DNA from: UBA7960 sp964624065
GTDB taxonomy: Bacteria > Bacteroidota > Bacteroidia > Bacteroidales > UBA7960
NCBI GenBank assembly: GCA_964624065.1
Contig: CAZUWF010000046.1
Coordinates: 1-9,651 of the forward strand
Reading direction: 5' to 3'
DNA length: 9,651 bases
Shown: piece by piece, positions 1-6,987 of the stretch
Position numbering within the stretch: the first letter of the stretch is position 1
How the letters are laid out: every line of letters starts with the position of its first letter
Notes under the pieces: generated by a model
The model's input: only the letters and a program-made list of their open reading frames with translations
What the model was told of the DNA's origin: nothing
Databases searched by the model: none
Translations under genes and position numbers: made by a program

Positions 1-5
1 TAAGA

Positions 6-566
6 ATGGATCAAACAAAAAAGTACGAGCAAGCCACCTTTGGTGGGGGCTGCTTCTGGTGCTTGGAGGCAGTTTACAAGCGGCTCAGAGGAGTTGTTGA
101 TGTTTTTCCGGGTTATTGTGGCGGAATTACCAACAACCCAACCTACCATGAGGTAAAAACAGGTACCACCGGTCACGCCGAGGTAGTTCAGGTTACATTC
201 GACCCTTCAGAAATACCGTTCAGGCAATTGCTAGAGGTGTTTTTCAGCATCCACGACCCCACAACCCTAAACAGACAAGGTGCCGACGTTGGAACCCAAT
301 ACCGCTCGGTGGTATTCTACCACAATCCCAAACAGAAGGAACAAGTTGAAGAAATTATCACCTACATGCAGCAACACGATTTCTTCGACAAGTCAATAGT
401 AACAGAGGTTGCAATGCTGACCAAGTTCTACATTGCCGAAGATTACCACCACGATTACTTTGAAAAAAATCCCGACCAAGGCTACTGCCAAATGGTGGTT
501 GCACCCAAGGTTAACAAGTTCAAGAAAACTTTCCAAACCCTTTTGAAAGATTCTGGCCTGAAGTAA
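6..566 (+). CDS. msrA: Peptide-methionine (S)-S-oxide reductase MsrA
   Basis: This enzyme reduces the S-epimer of methionine sulfoxide, free or in proteins, back to methionine, and so repairs oxidative damage in the cytoplasm. The protein is 186 residues, normal for a single-domain MsrA, with no signal peptide and no fused MsrB domain. The catalytic signature GGGCFWC lies at residues 13-19, with the nucleophilic Cys16. Other family landmarks are GYCGG (36-40), GHAEVV (56-61), the HDPTTLNRQGADVGTQYRS block (83-101) and AEDYHHDYF (144-152). Cys161 in the DQGYC segment is the likely resolving cysteine, recycled by thioredoxin. Cys19 and Cys38 are additional cysteines whose role is not evident. 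The ATG is only 5 bp from the window edge, so its ribosome binding site and promoter cannot be judged. The next gene begins 228 bp downstream and is probably a separate transcription unit. Confidence 0.97.
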   Translation: MDQTKKYEQATFGGGCFWCLEAVYKRLRGVVDVFPGYCGGITNNPTYHEVKTGTTGHAEVVQVTFDPSEIPFRQLLEVFFSIHDPTTLNRQGADVGTQYRSVVFYHNPKQKEQVEEIITYMQQHDFFDKSIVTEVAMLTKFYIAEDYHHDYFEKNPDQGYCQMVVAPKVNKFKKTFQTLLKDSGLK

Positions 567-705
567 ATTGATAATTTAGGCTTCGTTTGTTTGAGCAGGG
601 AGTAATGTAAGGGCTCCAGGAGCAAAATTGACGACCAACCTTTGGCTGCTAATTCATAAATTATGGCCTCGCGTTTGTGGTTTTAGTATTTATTAAGAAG
701 TTTTT

Positions 706-738
706 TTTGAGAAAAGTCCTAAAAAAGTAAGATATTTG
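706..738 (+). promoter_or_regulatory. Candidate Bacteroidota-type promoter for the outer-membrane protein operon
   Basis: A TTTG at 706-709 is followed after 21 bp by GATATTTG at 731-738. This is close to the Bacteroidota sigma-factor consensus (-33 TTTG, about 19-21 bp spacer, -7 TAnnTTTG), with one mismatch in the -7 element. Transcription would start near 744-746, giving a leader of about 50 nt before the preferred ATG at 795. It also means that the TTG at 750 would be almost at the transcript end. The assignment rests on motif matching alone. Confidence 0.4.
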
Positions 739-794
739 CACCTTGTTTTTTGTTTTGGATTAATAAAGCACATCACATCTTGGATTCAAGCCCA

Positions 795-2072
795 ATGAAG
801 GTAACTTCCAAATCGACAATCCTAAGGATAACCGCAACACTGTTGGTGGTTTTTCAAGGTTATATTGTCAGCTCTCAAACAAGAATTGTGTCACCATATT
901 CTCGCTTCGGACTTGGTGAAATAACCTTCAACCAAAATTTCCGCAACCTTGGGTTGGGTGGAATTGGTGTTGGATACAGTTCAAACCACAGCGTAAACTT
1001 TATCAACCCTGCTTCGTATTCAGCTTTGGATTCTGCCTCTCTTGTTTTGGAAGGGACTATGTTTTCGCATTTTTACCAGCAAAAAACCACCTCCAAAAAA
1101 CAAAGCGGCAATTATTCTTCGTTGACTAACCTCTCTTTCGCTTTTCCACTCAACAAGGTTTGGGCGGTCGGTGCAGGGCTAAGGCCTTTTTCTATGGTGG
1201 GTTACAAGGTGCTAGCCTCTCAAGAGCAAGAAGGATTTGGAAAAGTTAATTTTCTTTACGAGGGCGAAGGGGGCATTAACCAGGTATTCGTTGGCAATTC
1301 CATAAGGCCTTTAAAAGGAATCAGTGTGGGAATAAATGCCTCCTACTTGTTTGGAAATATTGACAAAAACTCCAGCGTTGGGGCCAGTCAAGAAGGCTTC
1401 TTGCTAAGCAAGCAGCAGCTTTCGCGTAAAATACAAGGATGGTATTTCAATTTTGGCGCGCAAGTTCAATTAAACTTGGCGCCGCAATCATTTATAACAC
1501 TTGGGGCAATTTTTAGCCCAACGACCAAGACAGGGACCTTTGAAACCCAGACACTTTTAAGGCAGCAGCTTGGTTCTACCAACAGGTTTGACACAATTCT
1601 CCACAACGAGGGAGAAAGGGGCCATATTACCATTCCTAAGAGTTGGGGGGCAGGTATTTATGCAAAGCTCAACAATTCGTGGTCTGCAGGCTTGGATTAC
1701 CAAACCCAGTCCTGGAAGGATTTTGCCATCAATGAAACCCTTGAAGGGCTGAACGATGCCAATCAGATATCCTTTGGGGTTCAGCATAATCCAAGGATTT
1801 CTACATCCTCAAGATTTTTTAGCTTTCTTGACTACCGGGCTGGACTTAGATACGGCCAAAGTTACCTGAACCTAAACAATTCTGCTTTTAAAGAGTTTGG
1901 CATAAGTTTTGGAGTAGGCATTCCTGTATTCAGGTCACGAAGCAAGCTAAACATTGGATTTGAATACAGCCAAAGAGGTACCACAGACAACAACCTTATT
2001 AAAGAGGATGTTTTTAAGGTGAACGTTACCCTTAACATAATCGAAAGGTTGATAAGCAGGAGATTTTTGTAA
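795..2072 (+). CDS. FadL-like outer-membrane beta-barrel protein of unknown function
   Basis: The product is predicted to be exported to the outer membrane. With the ATG at 795 it has 425 residues and starts with a good signal peptide: a basic start (MKVTSK), a hydrophobic stretch around residues 7-24, and probable cleavage near SSQ (26-28). An in-frame TTG at 750 would add 15 mostly polar residues before the signal peptide, so I reject it. The mature N-terminus, with SPYSRFGLGE followed by NLGLGGIGVGY and then FINPASYSALD, is typical of Bacteroidota proteins in the OmpP1/FadL-like superfamily. The rest alternates aromatic and glycine-rich strands suited to a beta barrel. The TPR gene begins 19 bp downstream and lptC follows it, so the three probably share a transcript and an envelope-related role. 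The transported substrate, if any, is unknown. Confidence 0.8.
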   Translation: MKVTSKSTILRITATLLVVFQGYIVSSQTRIVSPYSRFGLGEITFNQNFRNLGLGGIGVGYSSNHSVNFINPASYSALDSASLVLEGTMFSHFYQQKTTSKKQSGNYSSLTNLSFAFPLNKVWAVGAGLRPFSMVGYKVLASQEQEGFGKVNFLYEGEGGINQVFVGNSIRPLKGISVGINASYLFGNIDKNSSVGASQEGFLLSKQQLSRKIQGWYFNFGAQVQLNLAPQSFITLGAIFSPTTKTGTFETQTLLRQQLGSTNRFDTILHNEGERGHITIPKSWGAGIYAKLNNSWSAGLDYQTQSWKDFAINETLEGLNDANQISFGVQHNPRISTSSRFFSFLDYRAGLRYGQSYLNLNNSAFKEFGISFGVGIPVFRSRSKLNIGFEYSQRGTTDNNLIKEDVFKVNVTLNIIERLISRRFL

Positions 2073-2091
2073 TACCGTTTTAATACTTGTT

Positions 2092-3519
2092 ATGATGAAA
2101 ACCAAAGTAACCCTTATCCTATCTACCGCATTCTTTGTAGTTTGCTCCACTGGTTGTTTTGCGAAAGCAAAAACTTCGACAATTGAAAAAAGCTTTTCAG
2201 CCAATTATGGGCTCGAAGAAGAAGTGGCTGGGGAAACAGTTTCCGTGCAAGGAAGTCCAAGTCAGCAAAATAAGGAGTGCTTGAAGCATGTTTCTTTGTA
2301 TCAGGAGGATTACAGGCAACGGAATTTCGATATGGCATGGGATTCTTGGATGTACGCCATAAAAAATTGTCCAGATTTTGGCCAAAATCTGTACATTCAG
2401 GGCTTTGTATTGGTGAGGGACAGAATAGAAAAGGAAACAGACCCCCAAAAGCGCGAAGAACTGATAAATTTTCTTTTGAGCCTTTACGAACAAAGGATCA
2501 AGTATTTTGGAGATGAAGGTCCAAATTTGTCAAGAAAAGCAGTTGAACTTCGAAATTATAGGCCTGATCGATATCTTGAGCAATACGAGCTCACAGAGCG
2601 TTCCATATCCCTTGATAAAATATCAGCCAATCTAAATGCCCTAATAATGCACCTCGAGTCGGTTATTAAATTATCAACCGAAGCCCTGAACCGCGATCCC
2701 AAATCTAAGTTTAATGAGGCAAAAATTTTCGAGTCCTTCAACCGCTCAATGGGTATTATTAATGAAAACATTAAGAAGAATCCCGACAGAATGGGGGTAT
2801 TGATTCAAACTCGCACCAGCCTCGAAAACCTTTTCTTGCCCTTTGCCACCTGCGATAACTTGATCGCCATTTACGGGCCGCGATTTGAAGAGACCCCAAA
2901 CGATACTGAATTGCTCAACATTATTTCCGCTTTCTTGATTCGATCAGAATGTACCGATTCCGAATTATACTTCAATGCAACCAGAAACCTTCACCATCTT
3001 AACCCAACCGCGCAGTCGGCCTACAATATGGGCAGGATGGAGGAAAATAAAGGTAATGTTTCTGCTGCAATAGAGTATTACGACCAAGCTCTAGAGTTGA
3101 GCAACGGTGAAAACGGCATTGACAAGTATTTGGCACTAATGCGAATTGCAAATATCTATGACAACCAAGGCCGTTTTGCTCAAGCGCGGTCTTATGCCTT
3201 AAGGGCAGCAACCGAGAAACCTAATGACGGGCGCCCATGGATATTAGTTGCCAATATGTACGCCAAAAGTGCTGGGGCGTGTGGAGGCGACGAAATTGCC
3301 ACTGCAGCTGTTTATTGGGCAGCAACCGATAAGGCCCTAAGAGCCAGAAGCGTGGATAGCGACCCTGAGGTTGTTTCAACCGCAAACAGGATGATTAGTT
3401 CATACTCCGCCAGGTTTCCAAACCGCGAAACTCTGTTCATGCAAGGGCTTGACGGAGGTCAAAGCGTAAGGGTTGGTTGTTGGATTGGCGAATCTACTAC
3501 AGCCCGCCCAAGACCGTAA
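2092..3519 (+). CDS. Secreted tetratricopeptide-repeat protein
   Basis: A 475-residue exported helical-repeat protein, probably an interaction scaffold in the periplasm or at a membrane. Residues 1-25 form a signal sequence (MMKTK, then a hydrophobic core). STGC (19-22) could serve as a poor lipobox, with lipidated Cys22, but cleavage by signal peptidase I after the following FAKA segment is equally possible. The clearest TPR units are at about 307-338 (YNMGRMEENKGNVSAAIEYY) and 345-378 (ALMRIANIYDNQGRFAQARS). A degenerate one lies near 66-100. Residues 155-300 are helical and may hold diverged repeats. The C-terminus ends in a distinctive VGCWIGEST (461-469) after an FPNRETLFMQG segment, which looks conserved by design, not repeat-derived. 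Two adjacent ATGs (2092 and 2095) are possible starts. The gene sits 19 bp after the beta-barrel gene and 4 bp before lptC, which suggests co-translation. Its exact function is not known to me. Confidence 0.85.
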   Translation: MMKTKVTLILSTAFFVVCSTGCFAKAKTSTIEKSFSANYGLEEEVAGETVSVQGSPSQQNKECLKHVSLYQEDYRQRNFDMAWDSWMYAIKNCPDFGQNLYIQGFVLVRDRIEKETDPQKREELINFLLSLYEQRIKYFGDEGPNLSRKAVELRNYRPDRYLEQYELTERSISLDKISANLNALIMHLESVIKLSTEALNRDPKSKFNEAKIFESFNRSMGIINENIKKNPDRMGVLIQTRTSLENLFLPFATCDNLIAIYGPRFEETPNDTELLNIISAFLIRSECTDSELYFNATRNLHHLNPTAQSAYNMGRMEENKGNVSAAIEYYDQALELSNGENGIDKYLALMRIANIYDNQGRFAQARSYALRAATEKPNDGRPWILVANMYAKSAGACGGDEIATAAVYWAATDKALRARSVDSDPEVVSTANRMISSYSARFPNRETLFMQGLDGGQSVRVGCWIGESTTARPRP

Positions 3520-3523
3520 GGTT

Positions 3524-4120
3524 ATGGCTACTAAATACGGATATTGGTCAAAAAATTTGTTCATAAATGCCATCCTTATCGGGGTGGCATTTATGTTTTC
3601 GTGCAAATCTGATCTTGATCGGATTAGTGCCCTACCTTCAACCGAAATACTCCCCACCGAAAGTGGGAAGAACATCGAGATCGTTTATAGTTCAAATGCA
3701 AGGATCCAAATGGTGCTTAAAACCCCCAGGTTGGATAAATATTCGAATGGAAAAAAATACCTGGAATTTCCCGAGGGAATAACAGTTATGTTTTATGACT
3801 CGCTGATGAACCCAAGGGGATCAATCCTTGCCAAATACGCCAAGCATTTACTGGATCAAGATATCCTGGAGCTAAGGGATGGCGTAGTGATTGTTACAGA
3901 AAAAAACGAGGAGGTGCGCACAGACGAACTCTTTTGGGACCGGCAAAAAAAAATCGTTTATAACAACTCTCAAACTACCGTCTCTACCAACGAATTGGTT
4001 TCAACAGGCGAGGGTTTTGAGGCCGATGAAAGGTTTAACCTGTGGAGCTTTCGTTCGCCCAGGGGCACCATGTTGGTCGAAACTCAAGAGGTAGCCGAGA
4101 AAAAAAGAGGTGCCTATTGA
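3524..4120 (+). CDS. lptC: LPS export system periplasmic protein LptC (lipoprotein form)
   Basis: LptC links the inner-membrane LptBFG ATPase to the periplasmic bridge that carries lipopolysaccharide to the outer membrane. With the ATG at 3524 the protein has 198 residues, the usual size. An upstream in-frame start at 3473 lies inside the TPR gene and would put 17 residues before the leader, so it is unlikely. Residues 11-26 are hydrophobic and end in MFSC, a lipobox-like site that would lipidate Cys27, the anchoring common in Bacteroidota LptC where E. coli uses a membrane helix. The LptC beta-jellyroll spans about 52-190, including TDELFWDRQKKIVYNN (133-148) and TGEGFEADERFNLWSF (161-176), both characteristic of the family. 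The gene starts 4 bp after the TPR stop, with TAAGG just before the ATG as a weak ribosome site. No Lpt partner gene is visible, and the next gene is convergent, so the operon seems to end here. Confidence 0.88.
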   Translation: MATKYGYWSKNLFINAILIGVAFMFSCKSDLDRISALPSTEILPTESGKNIEIVYSSNARIQMVLKTPRLDKYSNGKKYLEFPEGITVMFYDSLMNPRGSILAKYAKHLLDQDILELRDGVVIVTEKNEEVRTDELFWDRQKKIVYNNSQTTVSTNELVSTGEGFEADERFNLWSFRSPRGTMLVETQEVAEKKRGAY

Positions 4121-4172
4121 GCCATCTCCCCAGTAAGGAAACAGAAGGGGGGTAAAATTGCGACTCGGAAAA

Positions 4173-4493
4173 CTAAAACAACCCAAGTTCCAGCAAAGCA
4201 TCGTCAGACATCATATCCTTGTTCCATTCCGGTTCGAACACCAAATTTATTGTAGCCTTGGCAACCCCCTCAACCCCTTCAACGGCATCCTTTACACTTT
4301 GTGGTAACTCGTCAGCCACAGGGCAGTTGGGGTTGGTAAGAGTCATAGTGATCTCAACAAGGTTTTTCTCCTTTACCTCAATTTTGTAAATGAGCCCTAG
4401 ATCATAAACGTTTACTGGCAATTCAGGGTCGTAAACCGTCCTTAGGGCGTCAACAATTTTTGACTCAAGCCCGAGGTACTTGTTGGGGTCCAT
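4173..4493 (-). CDS. sufT: SufT-like MIP18-family (DUF59) Fe-S assembly protein
   Basis: A small cytoplasmic protein of 106 residues belonging to the MIP18/DUF59 family, whose SUF-associated members help mature Fe-S proteins. The family signature is clear: YDPELPVNVYDLGLIY (21-36), then TLTNPNCPVADELP (51-64) with the conserved Cys57, and the C-terminal WNKDMMSDDALLELG stretch (90-104), typical of SUF-linked versions. It is a stand-alone domain and lacks the Mrp-type ATPase fusion. The ATG at 4493 is preceded by an A-rich leader without an obvious Shine-Dalgarno. A GATATTTG element lies 67 bp upstream on the same strand. The gene follows sufE in the same direction but after 276 bp, so it may have its own promoter. 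It converges on lptC with 52 bp between the stops. The symbol follows the SUF context; PaaD-like paralogues in other pathways share the fold. Confidence 0.85.
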   Translation of the reverse strand: MDPNKYLGLESKIVDALRTVYDPELPVNVYDLGLIYKIEVKEKNLVEITMTLTNPNCPVADELPQSVKDAVEGVEGVAKATINLVFEPEWNKDMMSDDALLELGLF

Positions 4494-4559
4494 TTTTTCA
4501 GGGTAATTAATTTTAGAAGAAAACCAGAAATCAGAAATAAAGGTTCAAAAATTTGAGGT

Positions 4560-4567
4560 CAAATATC
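4560..4567 (-). promoter_or_regulatory. Possible -7 element upstream of sufT
   Basis: Read on the minus strand this is GATATTTG, the same octamer as in the candidate promoter at 731-738 and one mismatch from TAnnTTTG. It would start transcription about 60 nt before the sufT ATG. I see no TTTG at the right distance upstream, so it is only half a promoter and could be chance. Confidence 0.22.
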
Positions 4568-4699
4568 GAAACCAGTGGCGCGATTTAGCACGCCCATACG
4601 AAGAAAACTCAAGTGCCGGAGGTTGATTTGATAATGTTCAGGATGCAATCTGTGCGAAAGTTTGGATAAAAAATCATTAATCGTCAAATATTCTAACGC

Positions 4700-4747
4700 A
4701 AAACCTTTTTAAAACCTCAACAAAACCTCCCCTAAACCCATGTAACC
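4700..4747. repeat. Phased 11-bp array of AAAACC units between sufE and sufT
   Basis: AAAACC occurs at 4700-4705, 4711-4716 and 4722-4727. A fourth, TAAACC, lies at 4733-4738 in the same 11-bp register, and a fifth, TAACC, ends at 4747 after a 9-bp step. The 5-bp linkers differ (ttttt, tcaac, tcccc), so only the AAACC core is repeated. On the minus strand the units read GGTTTT. The spacing is close to one helical turn. This suggests either intrinsically bent DNA or same-face binding sites for a regulator, lying about 207-254 bp upstream of sufT and 23 bp past the sufE stop. It may also be a decayed tandem duplication. Confidence 0.55.
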
Positions 4748-4769
4748 TCATAACTTTCGCAACACCCGA

Positions 4770-5189
4770 TTATTTGTTGCCTAGGGCCAGTGCGTAAAGT
4801 TTCATTTGTTTTATCATGCTTACCAGGCCATTTGATCGAGTTGGCGAAAGATGTTCCTTCAGTCCGATGGCTTCAACAAAGGTGAGGTCTGTCTCTACAA
4901 TAGCTTTTGCGGGTTGGTTTGAGAGAACCCTAACAAGGAGCCCGGCAATACCTTTGGTTATCAATGCATCGCTGTCGACCCTGAAAACAACCAGCCCGTT
5001 TTCGAGAGCAGCGTGCAGCCATACTCGCGACTGGCAACCCTTTATCAAGTACTTGTCTTCCTTATATTTGGGATCAAGATCCAAAGTCGCCTTGCCAATT
5101 TCTATCAAATGGTTGTACTTGTCTATCCAATCGTCATACGAATCAAATTCCGAAATAATTTCCGCTTCAAGTTCCTTTATATTCATCAT
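4770..5189 (-). CDS. sufE: Cysteine desulfuration protein SufE
   Basis: SufE accepts persulfide sulfur from SufS on a conserved cysteine and passes it to the SufBCD scaffold. Starting at the ATG at 5189 the protein is 139 residues, matching E. coli SufE (138). An in-frame start at 5249 would overlap the upstream gene and add 20 basic residues, so I reject it. A second ATG directly follows at 5186. The active-site block is YLIKGCQSRVWL (47-58) with acceptor Cys52, equivalent to E. coli Cys51. Other family landmarks are ITKGIAGLLVRV (77-88) and LSPTRSNGLVSMI (114-126). It lies 37 bp after the membrane-protein gene and downstream of sufS in the same direction, as expected for a SufS/SufE pair made together. 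Confidence 0.95.
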   Translation of the reverse strand: MMNIKELEAEIISEFDSYDDWIDKYNHLIEIGKATLDLDPKYKEDKYLIKGCQSRVWLHAALENGLVVFRVDSDALITKGIAGLLVRVLSNQPAKAIVETDLTFVEAIGLKEHLSPTRSNGLVSMIKQMKLYALALGNK

Positions 5190-5226
5190 ACTGGGTTTTT
5201 TGGTTAAATGGCGCTTCAGGTTAAAA

Positions 5227-5712
5227 CTAATCCTTGCCAAAAAGTTCAACGTATTCTTGATTGGTAAGCGATAAATCTGTCCTGGCTTTAAGCTTTGAGG
5301 GCTTGTAAACCATCATAAACAAGATGATTATTGCTTTGATTAAAAGTATGTTGTGGTCGGCAGTTAGGAGAAAGTAAACCGAAACGACTATTGCAGCCAG
5401 CGAAAAAAGCCCTGTTCGATATAACTGGCCCCTCAGGTACCTTGCAGCTTTTTCTTCCAACAAAGTAGTTGTTTGGAAATTCTTCATCATCTTATTTGAC
5501 AAGTAAGAACCTGCAACTATGGTCAATGCAACTAAAAAAAACAACCCGATTTTTAGAACGTAGGCAAAGTATGGTTCGGGGCTTATCAAAGGGCCCGTCT
5601 TGTTAGAAACAAACGAGAATGAAATCAAGGCAAGCAACACGATCGCAAGCAAGTAGTAATAGACACGCACCAGTCTTTTTAATGAATTTGACAATAAACC
5701 AGCTGCTATCAT
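5227..5712 (-). CDS. Uncharacterised four-helix integral membrane protein between sufS and sufE
   Basis: I do not recognise the family. From the ATG at 5712 the protein has 161 residues; longer in-frame starts run into sufS and add a charged, non-hydrophobic stretch. Four hydrophobic segments are visible at about 18-36, 50-72, 97-117 and 120-136. The loop after the second helix is basic (KMMKNF near 74-79) and carries EEKAARYLRGQLYR (86-99). The C-terminal tail (about 137-161) is polar, starting KPSKLKAR and ending YVELFGKD. An even number of helices puts both ends on the same side; the basic residues near 12-16 and in the tail favour the cytoplasm. There are no cysteines, so a direct role in sulfur transfer or Fe-S ligation is unlikely. 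It begins 28 bp after the sufS stop and ends 37 bp before sufE, so co-transcription is nearly certain even if its function is unrelated. Confidence 0.82.
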   Translation of the reverse strand: MIAAGLLSNSLKRLVRVYYYLLAIVLLALISFSFVSNKTGPLISPEPYFAYVLKIGLFFLVALTIVAGSYLSNKMMKNFQTTTLLEEKAARYLRGQLYRTGLFSLAAIVVSVYFLLTADHNILLIKAIIILFMMVYKPSKLKARTDLSLTNQEYVELFGKD

Positions 5713-5740
5713 AGTTTTTCTTGGTGAGAATAGGTGGATG

Positions 5741-6958
5741 TTATACCAACATATTACGACATTTTTTAAGGCCTTGTACCAGGGTCTCGATTTCATCTTG
5801 AGTGTTGTAAGCGGCAAAGGAAGCCCTAATTGTTCCGGGCACCCCAAAAAAGTTCATTACGGGCTGTGCGCAATGGTGACCGGTTCTGACGGCAATTCCA
5901 AGTTGGTCTAAAATAACGCCCGTGTCGTAATGGTGCATATCGTCAAAAACGAAAGACACAAGGCTTGTTTTGTGTTCGGCCGTGCCCAACAACCTTATAC
6001 TTGGCAGTTTGAGCAGCTCGGAGGTTGCGATTTTAAGAAGATGGTTTTCGTGCTCGGCAACGCTGGTTACTCCTAAATGGAGCAAGAATTTTATTGCAGC
6101 TTCGAGCCCCAACACATCACCTACATTTGGGGTTCCGGCTTCGAACTTGAATGGCAACTCGTTAAAGGTTGATTCGTATAAACCAACATCCTTGATCATC
6201 TCGCCTCCGCCCTGATACGGAGGCATTTCTTCAAGCAATTGCTGCTTTCCGTATAGAACCCCAACGCCCATGGGTCCGTAGATTTTGTGGCCGGAAAAAC
6301 AATAAAAATCGCAATCAAGGGCCCTTACGTCAACCTCTAGGTGCGAAACTGCCTGCGCTCCATCGATCAAAACAACTAAACCCCGGCTTTTGGCTATTTC
6401 AATTATTTCATCAATGGGGTTTATCGTGCCCAAAGAGTTGCTTACGTGTGAAACTGCAACCAACTTCGTCCTGTCACTGATAAGGTTGCGGTATTCTTCC
6501 AGAATAATTTCTCCCCTTTCATTTATGGGAATTACTTTTAGGGTGGCCTTTTTATCCCGGCAGGCAATTTGCCAGGGTACTAGATTGGAATGATGCTCTA
6601 GGGCTGAAACTATTATTTCATCGCCTTCGCTTACGAACCTCTTGCAAAACGAACTGGCAACTAGATTTATCGATTCGGTAGTTCCCCGCGTAAAAATGAT
6701 TTCCTTTGTAGAGGCAGCGTTCAAGAAACTTCGACAAGTTTCGCGTGCTTGCTCGTAAGCCTCGGTAGCCACCTGACTTAGGAAGTGAGCTCCACGGTGA
6801 ATGTTGCTGTTTTCGTTGCAGTAGTAGTCATTTAGGCGGTTAATTACAACCTTTGGCTTTTGGGTTGTGGCGGCGTTGTCGAGGTAAACCAAGGGCTTTC
6901 CGTGTGTCTGCCTTTGAAGCAAAGGGAACTCACCTCTTATTTCTTTAATGGAGAACAC
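5741..6958 (-). CDS. sufS: Cysteine desulfurase SufS (group II, PLP-dependent)
   Basis: SufS takes sulfur from L-cysteine, releasing alanine and leaving a persulfide for SufE. I chose the GTG at 6958 as start: it gives 405 residues and an N-terminus (FSIKEIRGEFPLL) that lines up with E. coli SufS, whereas longer starts overlap the upstream gene. With this numbering, Lys225 in SGHKIYGP binds PLP (E. coli Lys226), His122-His123 sit in the cofactor-stacking EHHSN motif, and Cys363 in RTGHHCAQP is the persulfide cysteine (E. coli Cys364). Arg379 in IRASFAAYN binds the substrate carboxylate. HRGAHFLS (54-61) and TRGTTES (90-96) are further family motifs. The short RTGHHCAQP loop marks a group II enzyme that depends on SufE, which is encoded two genes downstream. 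It starts 29 bp after the phosphatidyltransferase stop. No Shine-Dalgarno is evident. Confidence 0.95.
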   Translation of the reverse strand: MFSIKEIRGEFPLLQRQTHGKPLVYLDNAATTQKPKVVINRLNDYYCNENSNIHRGAHFLSQVATEAYEQARETCRSFLNAASTKEIIFTRGTTESINLVASSFCKRFVSEGDEIIVSALEHHSNLVPWQIACRDKKATLKVIPINERGEIILEEYRNLISDRTKLVAVSHVSNSLGTINPIDEIIEIAKSRGLVVLIDGAQAVSHLEVDVRALDCDFYCFSGHKIYGPMGVGVLYGKQQLLEEMPPYQGGGEMIKDVGLYESTFNELPFKFEAGTPNVGDVLGLEAAIKFLLHLGVTSVAEHENHLLKIATSELLKLPSIRLLGTAEHKTSLVSFVFDDMHHYDTGVILDQLGIAVRTGHHCAQPVMNFFGVPGTIRASFAAYNTQDEIETLVQGLKKCRNMLV

Positions 6959-6987
6959 GGTCGATTTTAAGAAAAATTTCTGATATT

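Noticed and set aside
644..654. GGCTGCTAATT shared with 9116-9126
   Set aside because: An 11-bp exact match is expected several times by chance in a window of this length.
750..794. TTG start extending the outer-membrane protein by 15 residues
   Set aside because: It places polar residues ahead of a complete signal peptide and lies within a few bases of the predicted transcription start; the ATG at 795 is better.
3473..3523. Longer lptC beginning inside the TPR gene
   Set aside because: The 17 extra residues precede an already sufficient lipoprotein leader, and the ATG 4 bp after the TPR stop gives the usual family length.
4121..4172. Bidirectional terminator between lptC and sufT
   Set aside because: Only a CCCC/GGGG pairing with a long loop is available and no T-run follows.
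4816..5274. 152-codon plus-strand ORF
   Set aside because: It lies antisense to sufE and the end of the membrane-protein gene; the translation has no domain and the opposite strand is clearly coding.
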